From contig JBBHKE010002916.1 of assembly GCA_037447655.1 (NCBI GenBank), forward strand, positions 1 to 64,000: a stretch of DNA of 64,000 bases. Direction: 5' to 3'. Positions 24,648-37,300 of the stretch are shown here, one piece after another (position 1 is the first letter of the stretch; the number at the start of each line of letters is the position of its first letter). Origin of the DNA: Zygnema cylindricum. Lineage: Eukaryota; Streptophyta; Zygnematophyceae; Zygnematales; Zygnemataceae. A program made the position numbers and the translations under genes. The notes under the pieces are model-generated. The model did not search any database. It saw nothing but the letters and a program-made list of their open reading frames with translations, and was not told the DNA's origin.

Positions 24648-25190
24648 TACACCGCCAATCGTTATTAGCGTTGTGTACACTAATTCCGTCCCGCTTTTTT
24701 TTTTTATTATTCTCCATTAGTGTAGTTCATTCTATTTTTTTCTTTATTCTATTTAGGGTTATTTTCAGTACGTTGTCTCTTAAATAGAGTTATGTACGGT
24801 CATTGTCAGACCGTACATAAATGTACATTTTTAAGTTATAAATTTCAATAAATTAGTTTTAGTAACCGCAGACGCATGAGAATGTGCGTTCTAAAAAGGA
24901 AAAAACCCAGGTCGTAAAACATCTCGTTCCCACTTATTCGTCCGACAGCTGCGTTTCGACCGTGTGAATGTACGATTTGTGTACGATTTGTCAAATTTCG
25001 TTCGAAGACCTGTATTAGTGTAAGCATGTTTGCGACCGACATTTATTTTTTCAAAGATCCAAATTACCATAATCAAACAATTAGAATGTATAATTTTTTC
25101 CAAACTTTTCAAATTCTTAAATAGCGTACACCACTGTTATTATTATTATACGCTAATCAAACTCCCACGCTAATAACGATTGGCGGTGTA
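24648..25190. mobile_element. TA-flanked TIR element, about 543 bp
   Basis: Starts TACACCGCCAATCGTTATTA and ends TAATAACGATTGGCGGTGTA, perfect inverted ends of about 24 bp. TA at each end is consistent with a TA target duplication. The interior is AT-rich and non-coding. Confidence 0.75.
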
Positions 25191-25226
25191 CTGTACTGTA
25201 CTGTACTGTACTGTACTGTACTGTAC
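25187..25226. repeat. CTGTA pentanucleotide repeat
   Basis: About eight perfect copies of CTGTA directly after the TIR element end. Confidence 0.85.
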
Positions 25227-25228
25227 CT

Positions 25229-25275
25229 GCGTGCAGCAAAAATTGTCACTGCGATTAGCAATTCCCTTTTATAAA
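25229..25275 (+). repeat. Arm fragment of the 2-3.7 kb foldback family
   Basis: GCAAAAATTGTCACTGCGAT and the following TAGCAATTCCC match the outer end of the right arm at about 3675-3715. Confidence 0.5.
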
Positions 25276-25343
25276 TATACTACGCCATTATACGTTATGG
25301 CCTTTTCTGTGACTAAACTCATAGTCTCCCTTCTCCCATTGCC

Positions 25344-28300
25344 ATGTCTTCGCCTCTTTCCGGCCAAACTCTCTCTTCCCCCGGTCTCCCTTCCTTCCGT
25401 CTTCTCCGCCATGTCCCCGTCCGAATGGCCGCCATGGTTTTTGCTGCCCTCCTCTTCGTTGTCCTCGACTTCCTTGAACTCGGACTCCATGGATCTTCTT
25501 CCTCTCCCTCTCCCTCCCCTTCTCTCTCTCCTTCTCAGGGCGGCGTCGACCAAGGATTAAACTTCTCCTCGGGGCAAAACGCATTTCTAAAGATAAAGAA
25601 GCTGGGACACTATGAAAGGAAGCTCCTTCCTGTTTTGTGGAGGGGTGCCACGTGGCAGGAGGAGGTGGGGAGGTGGCTCGAAAAATGTCACAAGGGGGAG
25701 AATATTGTGGAGGTTGTAGAGGTAAGAAAAAGGGAGGGAGGGAGGGAGGGAGGGAGGGAAGGAGGTGGTGACCAAGGGGGCAAGTTTGTGTCTAGAACTC
25801 TTCAAAGTATTTATGAAACCCGAGAAAACCCTAAAAATCCGAGAAAACCTTATGAACCTTGTGAACCTTGAAAAGCTTCGAAAACCGTTTAAAACCCTAG
25901 GAAATCCCAAAAATCCTTGGAAAACCCCAAAAAACACCAGAAAACCCTATTAAAAACCATACCTGGACCATTGAAAACAAAAGTCCTTGCAACCCTGCAT
26001 AAATGTTTAGGCTACATTTTCTGGTTTTGTATATCGAGCGAGATTTGTCGGTAATTGAAATGTACTATTTTGAAGAGTCTCGATGATTGATGTACGGAGC
26101 CAATAACTTATTTTGTAAATTGTGGCGATTTATTGACATAAGTATTGTGGCATTATCAGTATCCGTACCATTATGTCCACACTATTCAAACCTTAATTTT
26201 TCCTATGCCGTCGAGGCTGGAAAAAAGAGAAGAATGTGGTGGAGGGTTTTAGCGGTAAGAAGAAGGGAGGGAGGGGAGAAGAAGGGAGGGAGGGGAGAAG
26301 AAGGGAGGGAGGGGAGAAGAAGGGAGGGAGGGGAGAAGAAGGGAGGGAGGGGAGAAGAAGGGAGGGAGGGAGGGAGGGGAGAAGAAGGGAGGGAGGGGAG
26401 AAGAAGGTGGCGGTGGGGTGGTAAGTTTGTTCATAATCTCTTCAAAGGTTTTGAGAAACCCTAGAAATCGCTAAAAAACCTAAAAATCCTTAATGCCCTC
26501 AAGACTCTAGTTATCATGTTAAACCCTAAAGCTCTAAAAAAACTTGAGAAACCCCCAAACTTTGAAAACCCTAAAAAACCCCAAACAACCCTAAAAGCCT
26601 ACTGAAAACCAGAGAAAATATTGAAAACCCTAGAAATTCCATAATTTTCTAGAGAAACTTAAGAAAACCGTTGGAATTCCAAAGGTTTTTGGAGAGGTGA
26701 AAGAGAACAGATTTCAGGAGGGAAGGTGTTTTGGGAGAGCAGAGGAGAGAGAGGAAAGAGATGAGAGAGAAGGAAGGAGAGAGGAGAGGGGGAACGGGGG
26801 TGATGAAGAGAGGTGAGGAGAGAGAGGAGAGGCTGAGAGGAGAGAGAGGAGAGAGGGGCGAGGGAGAGGCAGGGCGGGAGAGCGGGATATAGTTAGAGGG
26901 AGAGAGGGTGAAAGGGAGAGAGGGAGAAAGGGAGAGAGGGAGACGGGAGAGGGCAGATCGGCAAGGCCGTTTGGAGTTAGAGAATTAGAGAGATGAGGGA
27001 TTTCAGAGAGGGGAGCGGAAGAGGGAGGGAGAGGCAAAAGAAACAGGTGAGAGATGCTGGGAGCGGAGTGGGAGAGGGAAAGAGAGGGAGAGGCGCATAG
27101 GTGAGAAGGGGAGAGAGGGTTCGGTTCTGTTTGTGACATGTCTGTTGGGCAGGCGGTGTATGGCAGGCACTGTCCGGGGGATTGTGGAGGCAATGGGATC
27201 TGCAATTTTGAACTCGGGGAGTGCCGCTGTGCCTCGGGATTCAAAGGTACTTTACTTTTAATAGTGTTTTTTTAAGGTTTTTGAAGGTTTTGGTGTTTTC
27301 TTAGGGTATTTTAGGTTAGGGAATTTGAGGTTTTCAGGGTTTTGCAAAGGTACTTTGTTTTTATCGGGCTGTGAAGGTATATCGTTTATCAGTACGAGCG
27401 TTTAGGTATTTCCCGACATGTAAATCATTTTTTCTTCATGAACACGTGTCTGATTTTCATTTCTAGACGACCAATCGAAAGGTAAGAGTCGTACCTTTCT
27501 ATCGCGACAGTCCGAATAATAACCCGGCGAGTGTGTATGGAGAAAAATGATGTTGAAGTCCGAAAAAGACATTAAATCTAATAGTGATAATCGTTTAAAC
27601 CTGCCTATCATTTAAACCCTATCATTTAAATGTTAAAACCAGTTTTAACCTTAAAAAACCTCTGCAGAAGACACAATGAATTGTGCACAATCAGATACAT
27701 GTCTTCATGACCTTATTAAATAATTTTTTCTTTTGTCTTTATAGTGTTTCATGTCGATTTTGCATCATTGAAACTCATTGAATTCCATGGTTGACCTTGG
27801 GATTACATGAGGTGAGGAAGAGGAGCCATATAAGACAAAAGACAACAAAGCGAAAATATACAAAGAAGAGACAAGACAGAAAGAGAGATATGTCTCGGTT
27901 CCAAGTGATATTTTTCATAAAAGAAAGGTCTAACATATGCGATGGTGTGGACGTCACTTTTGAGGACGTAAAATCTAATGAAGCGTCTGAATTTGACCAG
28001 ACTAAAAGAATGCTAAATAACCTAGGTGAAAACGGCCAAAAAGATTTGAGGTACTAATTTACATGAAGGCATTATTAAGGGGATTCCCTACGAAACATAA
28101 AGTGCGCACTATTGACAAACCACAAAAATTATAGTGTAAGTTGTTGATTCTAACACACCCCCACAATCTATGGTAAAGTCTTGAAAATAAGAGGAAAAGA
28201 GAGACCAAAGGTAAAACGATCCTTTTGAAGTGAGGCTTGTGAAGAGCCTTGGTGCAGTAGCCAACAACAATTTCAAAGCTTATATAGAGCCTTGGTGAAA

Positions 28301-31300
28301 TAGTCAACAACTGGATCCTCAGTAGGGATATAGGAGAAGAAAAGAGAGCCATCCACAATGTGCCCTTTGGAAAAAAGGGAAGAAAATGGAAAATTGGAAA
28401 AAAAAGGGGAAAAAAAAAAAGGAAAAAGGAAAATTGGATATGAATGTGCTTGGTGTGCTTGTGATGCACCAGATTTTGCATGAGGGCCAAAGCACCTTGA
28501 GAGTCTGTGGACATTTGAGTTGAGGAAGCAGGAGGAAGAGCCAAATGAGTGAGAAGAGAATGTAACCAAATGGCCTCATTGGCCGCATGACAGGCTGCCA
28601 TATCTCCCCCTCTCTCTCCCCATCTCCCTCTCCCTCTCCCTCTCTCCCCCTCCTTAGTAGACGAGACAGTCACTGTCTGCTTGCAGCTTGACTAAGAAAT
28701 GAAGGAGCTATCGAGGAAGAAACAAGAACTAGTGATGGAGCAACTACACCGTGAATCGTAATTAGCGTTAATATTTTTTTTTTCGTCTCTTAAAACATCT
28801 TTTCTCTGTGCACACTTGGATCTGACGGCTCAGCTTACGAATGGCGGTCTTAAATTGAAAATCGGACAAATGTGTACGGAGAAAATATGTTTTCAGTGGC
28901 GAAAAAATTATTAACGCTAATTACGCTTCACGGTGTAGTGTATTGAAAGCCTGCATAGTTAGAACCCACAAATCCGTCAATTTCAATGGGAGTGGAGGAA
29001 GGAGAATAGGTAAGCATGATTCCTTTGTGCCTTGGAGATGCGAGAGGACACGGTTAGCTACAACGAGAAGGGAAGGGGAAGGAGATATAAAAAAACTGAC
29101 TGGGTGGGTTGGTAACTGTTGTGGCAATGTTTGGGTGGAGTTTCATGCATGGCATACATGAGACTTCCAATGAGGGAGAGTTATAGAGAATGGGAAGACC
29201 TCAGTGATAGAGGGGAAGAGCTTTGACATTGACATCAAGGGGGGTAGAAACTGAAGAGCAATCAGACATAAAGAACCGCTCAAGATATCCGTGATAAAAG
29301 TAGCCCGAGAAGGTGGATGGTGTGAGAGGGATGATCTCTAATGACACTTGTGCCTAAATAAAAATGCAAATTCCTTAAAGTGAGAACAGAGGATGGACTC
29401 ATCATCAAAGATGTGGGAAAGGCTAGGACAGAGGAGAATCAAAAAAAGAAAAAAAACAAAAAAAAAACACGGCAACTATAAACCGACGGCTCCGGGGGGA
29501 CGTTGGTGTTGACCACGTTGACTCGGTTAAATGTTGGACAGTTGCCACACTCATTGATTTGCCGTCCCTAACCATTTTCTTCTCCAATTTTTTGGATTCG
29601 AGAATCATGTGTATCCTCTCTGCAATAATTACAATGAAGTTTAAGACCAAGAGTTGGTGGAAGACTTAGAGAAAGCATTGCTTGGAATAACGGGTCCCAT
29701 TTTTCTTTTGCTCAGTTTACTTCATGAATTAATTTTTGCGTAAAAACCTGGAGGTCACGAGATCCATGTCATACTCTCTATCAAAATTGACAAGAAAAAT
29801 GTTGACTTTAGTATACTGCACAAATGACAACACCGATGAACAAAAACGTACAAAGATAGGCTTTCAAATGATGAATAGGCCGGAGAGGGAGAGAGAGAGG
29901 GGAAAGGGACATGCAATATGGGAAAGGATACGAAATACCATTGTGGCTGTCCTTTACAATCAAAGGATTCCCATCAGACCATTGGTCCGCCTTTTCTCCC
30001 ACTCTGTGAGCCCTGACAAGAAAAGAACGGTAGAAGACGCAATGATACGACTCAGGAAAGCCATCAAGTAGCTTCTGAAAAATTTGAGCATCCGTACTTG
30101 GGAGACTTACACTTCAACATTTTTCACCAAGGATTTGAACATGGGAAATGTAGGATTGCATTTGGGGAGGTCCATGAGATTGTCCGGAAATTCATTTTGG
30201 AAAAGATGTTGGTTGGACCAATTATCCGTTTCCTAAACGTGAGGATTATTAATACGAAGAATAGTCTCAATCACACAAATTGATTACCATATCGATTTTT
30301 TGCAATTCACACAAAATGTAGTAAGGCGACATTATCTTTATCTTTTTGTTCCCCAACCCTAAAAACCCTTATAAGAACTCTAAAAAACCCTAAAGGAACG
30401 TTTAAAAACCCGATAAACCCGCGCCTCATTGTGAGCAACGCCAGTGCCATCCGGAGGGGAAGGGAAAAGCGAAGGAGGGGGAGGGGTCGAAATTTTTTCA
30501 TTGGAAAAAGGCCGAGTATGTCTTAAAAAAGGAGATTGCAACAAATTTCTAATCGTAAAAGTGAGTCCCATCAAACTTAAAAAGCGGACCTCAAAAAGTT
30601 TGTTGCTGGTGCCCATAACCTATAGGAGGTGAGGGAGACGAAACCATAGTAAGACAAAGGAAAGTACATGAAGATGAGACAAGACGGGAGGAGAGAGTTT
30701 GTCGTCACTTTTGGAAATGAAGCGTCCTACTTGGACCAAACTAAAAGAGCTCTGACTAGAATATAAGTGAAAACGCCAAAAAAAAACTTGAAACTTCTAA
30801 TTTACATGAGCAAAGTTTTAAGGGGATTCCATAAGAAACATAAAGTGCGTTATATTGACAAGACACAAAATTTCAGTGCAAGGTGCTAACTCTAACAGGG
30901 AAGTTAATGACCTTGGATGTTCAATTTCAACAATTCAATGGATGTTCAATTTCGACATTGACCATAGAAATAGCTAAAATTTCATATCGGTCATGTTTAT
31001 ACAGTAGAGTTCAACATTCAATTTGTTAAACCGACATAACATAGAAATCTAAGTTTGATCCAACATTGGTTGACATTTGATTGGCACCACAAGATGTACA
31101 ATCAAATTCTATGACATTCGGCAGAAAAAATAACGAAGCATTTGGCGTGGAATTCCGAAGTTCAATTTCAGCATCGATTGATGTTATTTTGGAATCCCTT
31201 AACGATGCAATTTTTGAGTTTACATTACAAATTGGGGCTTTAAGTTCACTTTGAAATGGTAAATTTTGGGCATGTTTTCTTGTGTAGCAACACATGTCAA

Positions 31301-34300
31301 ATGTTTTTGCAGCTCTTAAAGAACGATGTATGTTATGAGAATGGTATAGGGAGTAAACCTTTAAGCCTTTAAAAGTATAATGGAGGTTAGGAATGGATGT
31401 TTGTTATTTATGCTTGTATTTATGTTATTATCGGCAGATGTTATGAGAATGAACCTCTAATTTATAATTGATGTTAGTAGCTTGATGGGCTTTTCGGAGT
31501 CGTGCAACTCCCAAGTGATGTCAACAGGTTATGAAATAAGTGTTATGATGTTGATTTATGCCATGATGACTACAGTTAAGCTCCTAATGCTTTAATATAG
31601 TCATCGTAAAGACGATGAAATAACGTAATCTTTTGTATGAATATCAGGTTGCAATGTTTGTGTAACCATGTCTCTAAAACGGAACCAATTGGGCTTTTTA
31701 CAAAAGTCCAACAAGCTAATTGTGTATGCGTGAACTAAAAAGGATTGGACTGAGAATTAATGAAAGATACATTAAGAAATTACCGGGAAGTTGATTAAAA
31801 AGAACCATTCGAAACATTCATGCTCGAGGTTGAGATGTGTGGAAATATTTCACACAAGATGTCATGACACATCATTTTCTCTCTTAATGTTTCTTTTGAA
31901 TCCATTAAGATGCCTTCTTGTCAGAGGACCTCACGCTCTAGAAAACCCGTGGACAAGAAACCCAAAGGGTTTAGAGGCCCTTCGTTTTTTCCGGATTCAA
32001 GAAAGTACTGATTTTTTTGAAAGTGACATTAATTGTTTGTATAGGAGGACCTGGCCCATGTCACAATTTTTCGCACAATGTCACCAAGCGTCTACAAACC
32101 GGTTATGATCCATATATTATTGCGGTCTTGTTTTATGATATGATAAAGATTATTCTTTTTTTCTCTTAAATCGGAGTGTAGTGTTGCATATCAGACTGGA
32201 CTTTTGTACTTTCTGATACGATGTTTGTACAACGCAGAAGCCAATTTTGGCAACAACCATTTGTTACTCTCTAGGCTTTGAGACAGCTTAAATATCCAAT
32301 CACCTAGAGTTGTTAGGGGTGTGGTCTTACAGTGTGATTTTTGTCGTTTTTTCTTTGCGCTTTGTTTTTGCTTCATTTTTGCAGTTAGTAATCTTTCTGT
32401 TAACATATCTAAAAGGAAATATACAAATACTTGTATGCCATGTCCATTTACACCTGTGTGAACTAGGTAAATACTCTGTCTGACACCACAGAATAGGGCA
32501 AAAGTAAAAAACGATGTTTTCGGTGAAAAAATTCTCGACTTTTGATACACTGCCAACATTTGGCGAAACTGGAAATCGCCAAAAACCTTAGCCTCCCCGA
32601 TTATGCAAAAGGTTCCGATACAGCACTAGGAATTTCCTCATTGACCGAGGAAATAATTGGGTGAATTTTCTTAAGCATTAATTTAAAATTTTAAGTTGAT
32701 GATTGTTTGTTGCCATGTCATGTGCAATGAATGTATCTTTTTCTAACATTGAAAATCAGTATTTGATGTTTATTTATATCGGTTGTAACATAATTTACCA
32801 AACTTACAGTAGCTAATCTAATCTCATCTTTCCCTTCTGACCTTATACAATTTACAATTTTCTTTCGTCTCCACTTTCATGAAGCTTGAGGCAAATCCTT
32901 CCTTTTGTGTTTGAAATTGCTGTGATTTCAGGCCTTGACTGTACAGAATTGGAGCCAATCGAATGTAATTTTGAACCAGTTCCTCACGAATCTAAAAAAG
33001 AACCTCGACGCGAATCAGCCGTAGCTTGTATGGAGGACGCTTTTTGCGATAAAACAATGGGACTTTGTCGATGTGGACCCAATACCCCTTTTCCCATGCG
33101 TTCAGTTCCAGAGCAATGTGGTACAATCCGTACGTGAGTTTAACATCTTGCAATGGCTTGAGAATTGAGAGTAATATCATTGGACATTTTTGTTTCTTTT
33201 TCGCATTTTTCCCCATTACTTTTCTGTATTTCGTTTTATAGAAATTGCTCAGTTTTATGATGTTGTTTTCATCTGTAAAGCTGTACAGATCCATCTTATG
33301 AGTCTATTGGACTTGCACTATATTGAACTTTTTTGCTCGTTTAAAACTTACTTTTCTACATGTGTTGCCTCCATGACTTTCTAAACAGTAAAGGCAAACC
33401 GGTCACCACTAATCTAGGTGTACTAATAGAGCAATCACAGTGAGAAAATTAATCTTTGGTAATAATGACCTTTTTCAATAGCTCTGGATTTTGTTCTTTT
33501 TATTTTGTGCTCAAGTTTTCTTGTAACACCCATGGATTTGAATCAAAAACCTAAAAAACCCGTAACATGACTCATTGTTCCACCCTTGCATATGGATTAT
33601 AAGTTGATTAGTTCAAGTCTTGTTTAATCGCTAAAAAATGGGATGGTTGGAGGTGAATGGGTAAAATTGCAGAGAGTACGGAGCCGCGTGGAATGAAAAA
33701 TTGAAGAAAGATTTGTTTTCTAACGATACAGAAAGACCAGGATGGTGTTTTGCTGATCCAGTCAAAAGAGGACGAATAAAACCTCGAAAATTGTGTCATT
33801 GTACATTCGATGGACAGTTCGGGGAGCTTTGTGAGATTCCAATTCGTCATTACTGTGTTAACGGTTGTAGCAACCACGGAAACTGTGATAACGGATACTG
33901 CCAGGTGGTTTCTTTGGCCGTTGGACTGACAGTTCAAATGTGCGAAAACTATTATAGTCATATTACACCTCTATTATACCGTATCATATTGTATTAACCT
34001 GTGTTATATTGTATTAATCATACTCTCAGGTGGTGACTTTTCTTTGGCCCTTGGACTCATATTTCAAATCTATTTGTATTACCGAATTATACGGGTATTA
34101 TACCACTTTTACCGTTTTACTGTATAACGCCTGTATTATACCATATTATATTGTATTATACCGTATTATGCTTTGTATAGTATGGGGTAATCATACTGCC
34201 AAGTGGCGACTTTTCTTTGGCCCTCGGACTCACAGTTCAAATGTGTGTGAACAATTAGAGTCGTATTATACCGTATTATAAACACTATATGTTGTTAACC

Positions 34301-37300
34301 CATACTATACGCGAAGTATACGTAGATAGTATGGGGTAACAGCATATAGTGTTTCCAAATGTTTACGTACATTTGAACTATGCTCAACTAAAAGAATTTA
34401 TACTCTGAAGTACTGTGAAAGGTTAAAACTTGTGCTTTTGTCTCAAATCCCAGTCTCAACTAATAAAGGCACTTCTAAAAAATAACGGTTAATTATTATG
34501 CTTGAGAATAGATGGAACTTTTTTCATCTAGTTCATAACTCTTTTTTTACCTGACTTTTGACTTTATCTTTTTGTGTCATGTTTTGGTCTTGAATACTTT
34601 TTCTGTATGGGGAACATAATTGGACAGTGTGAGAATGGATGGTACGGTGTCGACTGCAGTATCCCTTCTATTTCGTCCTTTCCTGTGGATGAGACAACAG
34701 TGCCATGGCTATGGCCTCCCTCCTCCCCTTTTCCTATTTCCTTTCCCCCTCAAATATCTCTAGGGGAAGAGATCTCAAGGTCCACTCTGGAAATCGCCCC
34801 TTCAAAGCTTGAGGAGGGAAAAGAAGAGACCCAGACGTTTGTATGGAAAAGAAAACGGCCTTTGATTTATGTGTACGAGTTACCGGGAGACTTTACCTCT
34901 CATATCTTGCGGGTAATTTTTGGTCCATTTTTGAATTGCTGTGCAAAAAAATGTTAGAACTGCGTCAGAAAAGACTGAAAACAAAAATAAATAAATTAAA
35001 AATGCTCAAAACTGCAAAATACAAACTGCGTAAAAAAAATCATCATCATTATCATCAACATCATCATTGTTTTTCTGAGTCAAAATGCTTCAGAAAACAA
35101 GTCAGAAACTATGATGAAAATATGTCAGAAATCATCCTTTTTTCAAATGTAAATTTTCGACAGTCGGTTGGTTTTCGCCCATTTTAGCCCCTGCCATAAT
35201 AGGATACATATGTATGAGTATAGTAATATGTTTAAAGCCCCATTTATACCCAAAAAATAGATGCGAAGAAATAGAATCTTGGAATAGGTGCCCATGCACT
35301 TAAAATTCTTTGAAGGCCCACTTTTGTTACTTTGGAAGTTTGACTCCTAGTTAATGAAGGAACTCTAAAAATTAATTAAGCGGGGTTTATATGCAGGGCC
35401 GTCCAGTTCCGTATTTCTGCGTTCCGTGGATATACACCCCGCTAAACGAAACTGAGTGGAACTACAGGTTTTTGTACGGAATGGAGGTATGTTACAGAAA
35501 AAAACGGTTGTAATATGTATTGTAAAGAAAAAGAAATGTCAGAATCCAAAAAACCTAAAGCATGGGTCAGTTTCGTAATAATTTCCATGTAAATGTTTGA
35601 AGTATTGATAGCTGTCCCGTGACTAATTATTATTATTATTATTTTTTCTTTATTTTCTTTTTCTTTTTTTGACATGGGAAAGCCGGTATTATACGAGTTG
35701 CTTTTGTCGAGTCAGCATCGGACAACTAATGGAGATGAAGCCGATTTTTTTTTTGTTCCCATTTTTGGAGGCTGTATTATTGCCCGGGCAGATTTATCTC
35801 CTCTTTACGCCTATGAGGTTTGTGAATCTCTTCTTTGTTTCCTTTTTTTTCAACTTTCCTTAGGGGCCATTCCTTACGGTTCTACCACTCCTCTGTTTCT
35901 TTTTCTTAAATTTTTATCAGAGGCTGCCCTTTCCTTGATGCTTTTTCCTCTCATTTGTTTCCCTTTTTTTTCCTACTTTTTTAGAGGCGTTTTTGTCATG
36001 CTTCCCTTTGTCTTTGAGCTTCAGTTACCTTTGGTTTTGCAATAGAGTTCTGTGCAATATTTGTTTTTTCACAGTTTCTGTTTCCGTTATTTTGCGACAG
36101 CCTCGACACCAAGAATCTCGTCCTCACGTCTATGTCGATTATGCTATTCGTGCTTACGAATATGTACGAGATAACTTTCCCTATTGGAATCGTACAGGCG
36201 GCCGTGACCACCTCTGGGTAAAAAGCAATCTCCATTTTCACAAAAAAATTATGTTTCATACGCCATCTGTCGTCGTTTTTTTTTCTGTTTAGTTTTTAGT
36301 ATTTGCAAATGATATTCTCCTTATTGCCTGGCATCAATAGTTATCTGAAACCGAGTGCATGTTTTGCGTCGTTGTGGAAATATTCTGCAGATTGCTCCTT
36401 TTTCTCCTTCTCCTTCTCCTCTGTCTTCTCGATCATCATTGTTGTCAAAACATCTTACATTTGTTTGTTTTTGTAAAATCACAGACTTTCCCTTGGGATG
36501 AAGGCTCCTGCTATGCTCCGAGAGTGATACGGAATAGTACGTTACTTTCATCATTCGGGAATACTGGGACTAAATACAAGAAATCCACAACTGCATATTA
36601 TTTTGACCTTTGGAGTAAGATCTCTTGGGAAATTAGAGGAGACGACCCATGTTTCGACCCAACCAAAGATATTGTCTTACCAGCATGGAAAGCTCCGGCA
36701 ACAGAACACATTAACGGACGTTTATGGGCCAGGCGAGTTGCGAATGTTTTTCTTTTTTTTGTTATTTTTAATTCATTTCTATACATTTCTTTAGGACTCA
36801 AGTGCACTGGCGTTTTTATTATTATTATTATCTGTCTCTCAGTAATGTTCCTATCGTGAACAGTAATTAGTTGCTGGTACAAATGCAGGTTGGTTTTTTT
36901 TACAAATTGGTTCGTGTAATGCGTATTTTTGTTTTTTCAAATGAAACTATGGGTTTTATAGGTTTTTTTTTTTGTACGTGTGTGTGTTTGAGATACATTA
37001 CTCAACATGTGAACAAGTAACCAAAACAGTAATTTCTCTGGAGTCTTAAACTTTTCTTGGGAATGGAATCTTATATTTGTGTGGCATGCAACCTGTAAAA
37101 CTCCTAAGAAAACCCTAAAAACCCTAATTCGAAAGCCTAAAAAACTCCAAAAAGACCATAAACGTCCGAAAACGTTTTAAACATGTTCAGCAATTGTGAC
37201 TCATGAGCAATTGTGACTCATGTAACAGACCCTTCGAGGAGCGACTAACTCTTTTTTATTTCAACGGAAACTTGGGACAAGAGTTTAAAGATCGACCTGA

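Larger units (their letters stand above)
27790..30897 (-). mobile_element. Truncated Copia LTR retrotransposon, minus strand, in GT47 intron 2
   Basis: Two related terminal regions lie in the same orientation: about 27790-28155 (3' LTR) and about 30615-30897 (5' LTR). Both begin, on the minus strand, with TGTTAGA and share CTTTATGTTTCnTAnGGAAT. Inside, the minus strand has a Gag start near 30570 (FKFDGTHFYD), a reverse transcriptase end near 29060 (VANRVLSHLQGTKE), and an RNase H with AACHAANEAIWLHSLLTHLA, DSQGALALMQNLVHHKHTKH and DYFTKAL. The internal region is only about 2.4 kb and lacks most of pol, so the element is dead. A small foldback element is nested in it. The LTR inner boundaries are approximate. 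Confidence 0.7.

Noticed and set aside
25269-25584. Arg/Glu/Gly-rich minus-strand frames
   Set aside because: Complement of the GT47 exon 1 Ser/Pro-rich stem region.
26714-27244. 176-codon Ser/Pro/Leu open frame on the minus strand
   Set aside because: Mostly the complement of a GA-rich tract. Its start overlaps the EGF exon on the other strand.
29736-30071. 111-codon plus-strand frame
   Set aside because: Shadow of the minus-strand Copia internal region, with no domain.
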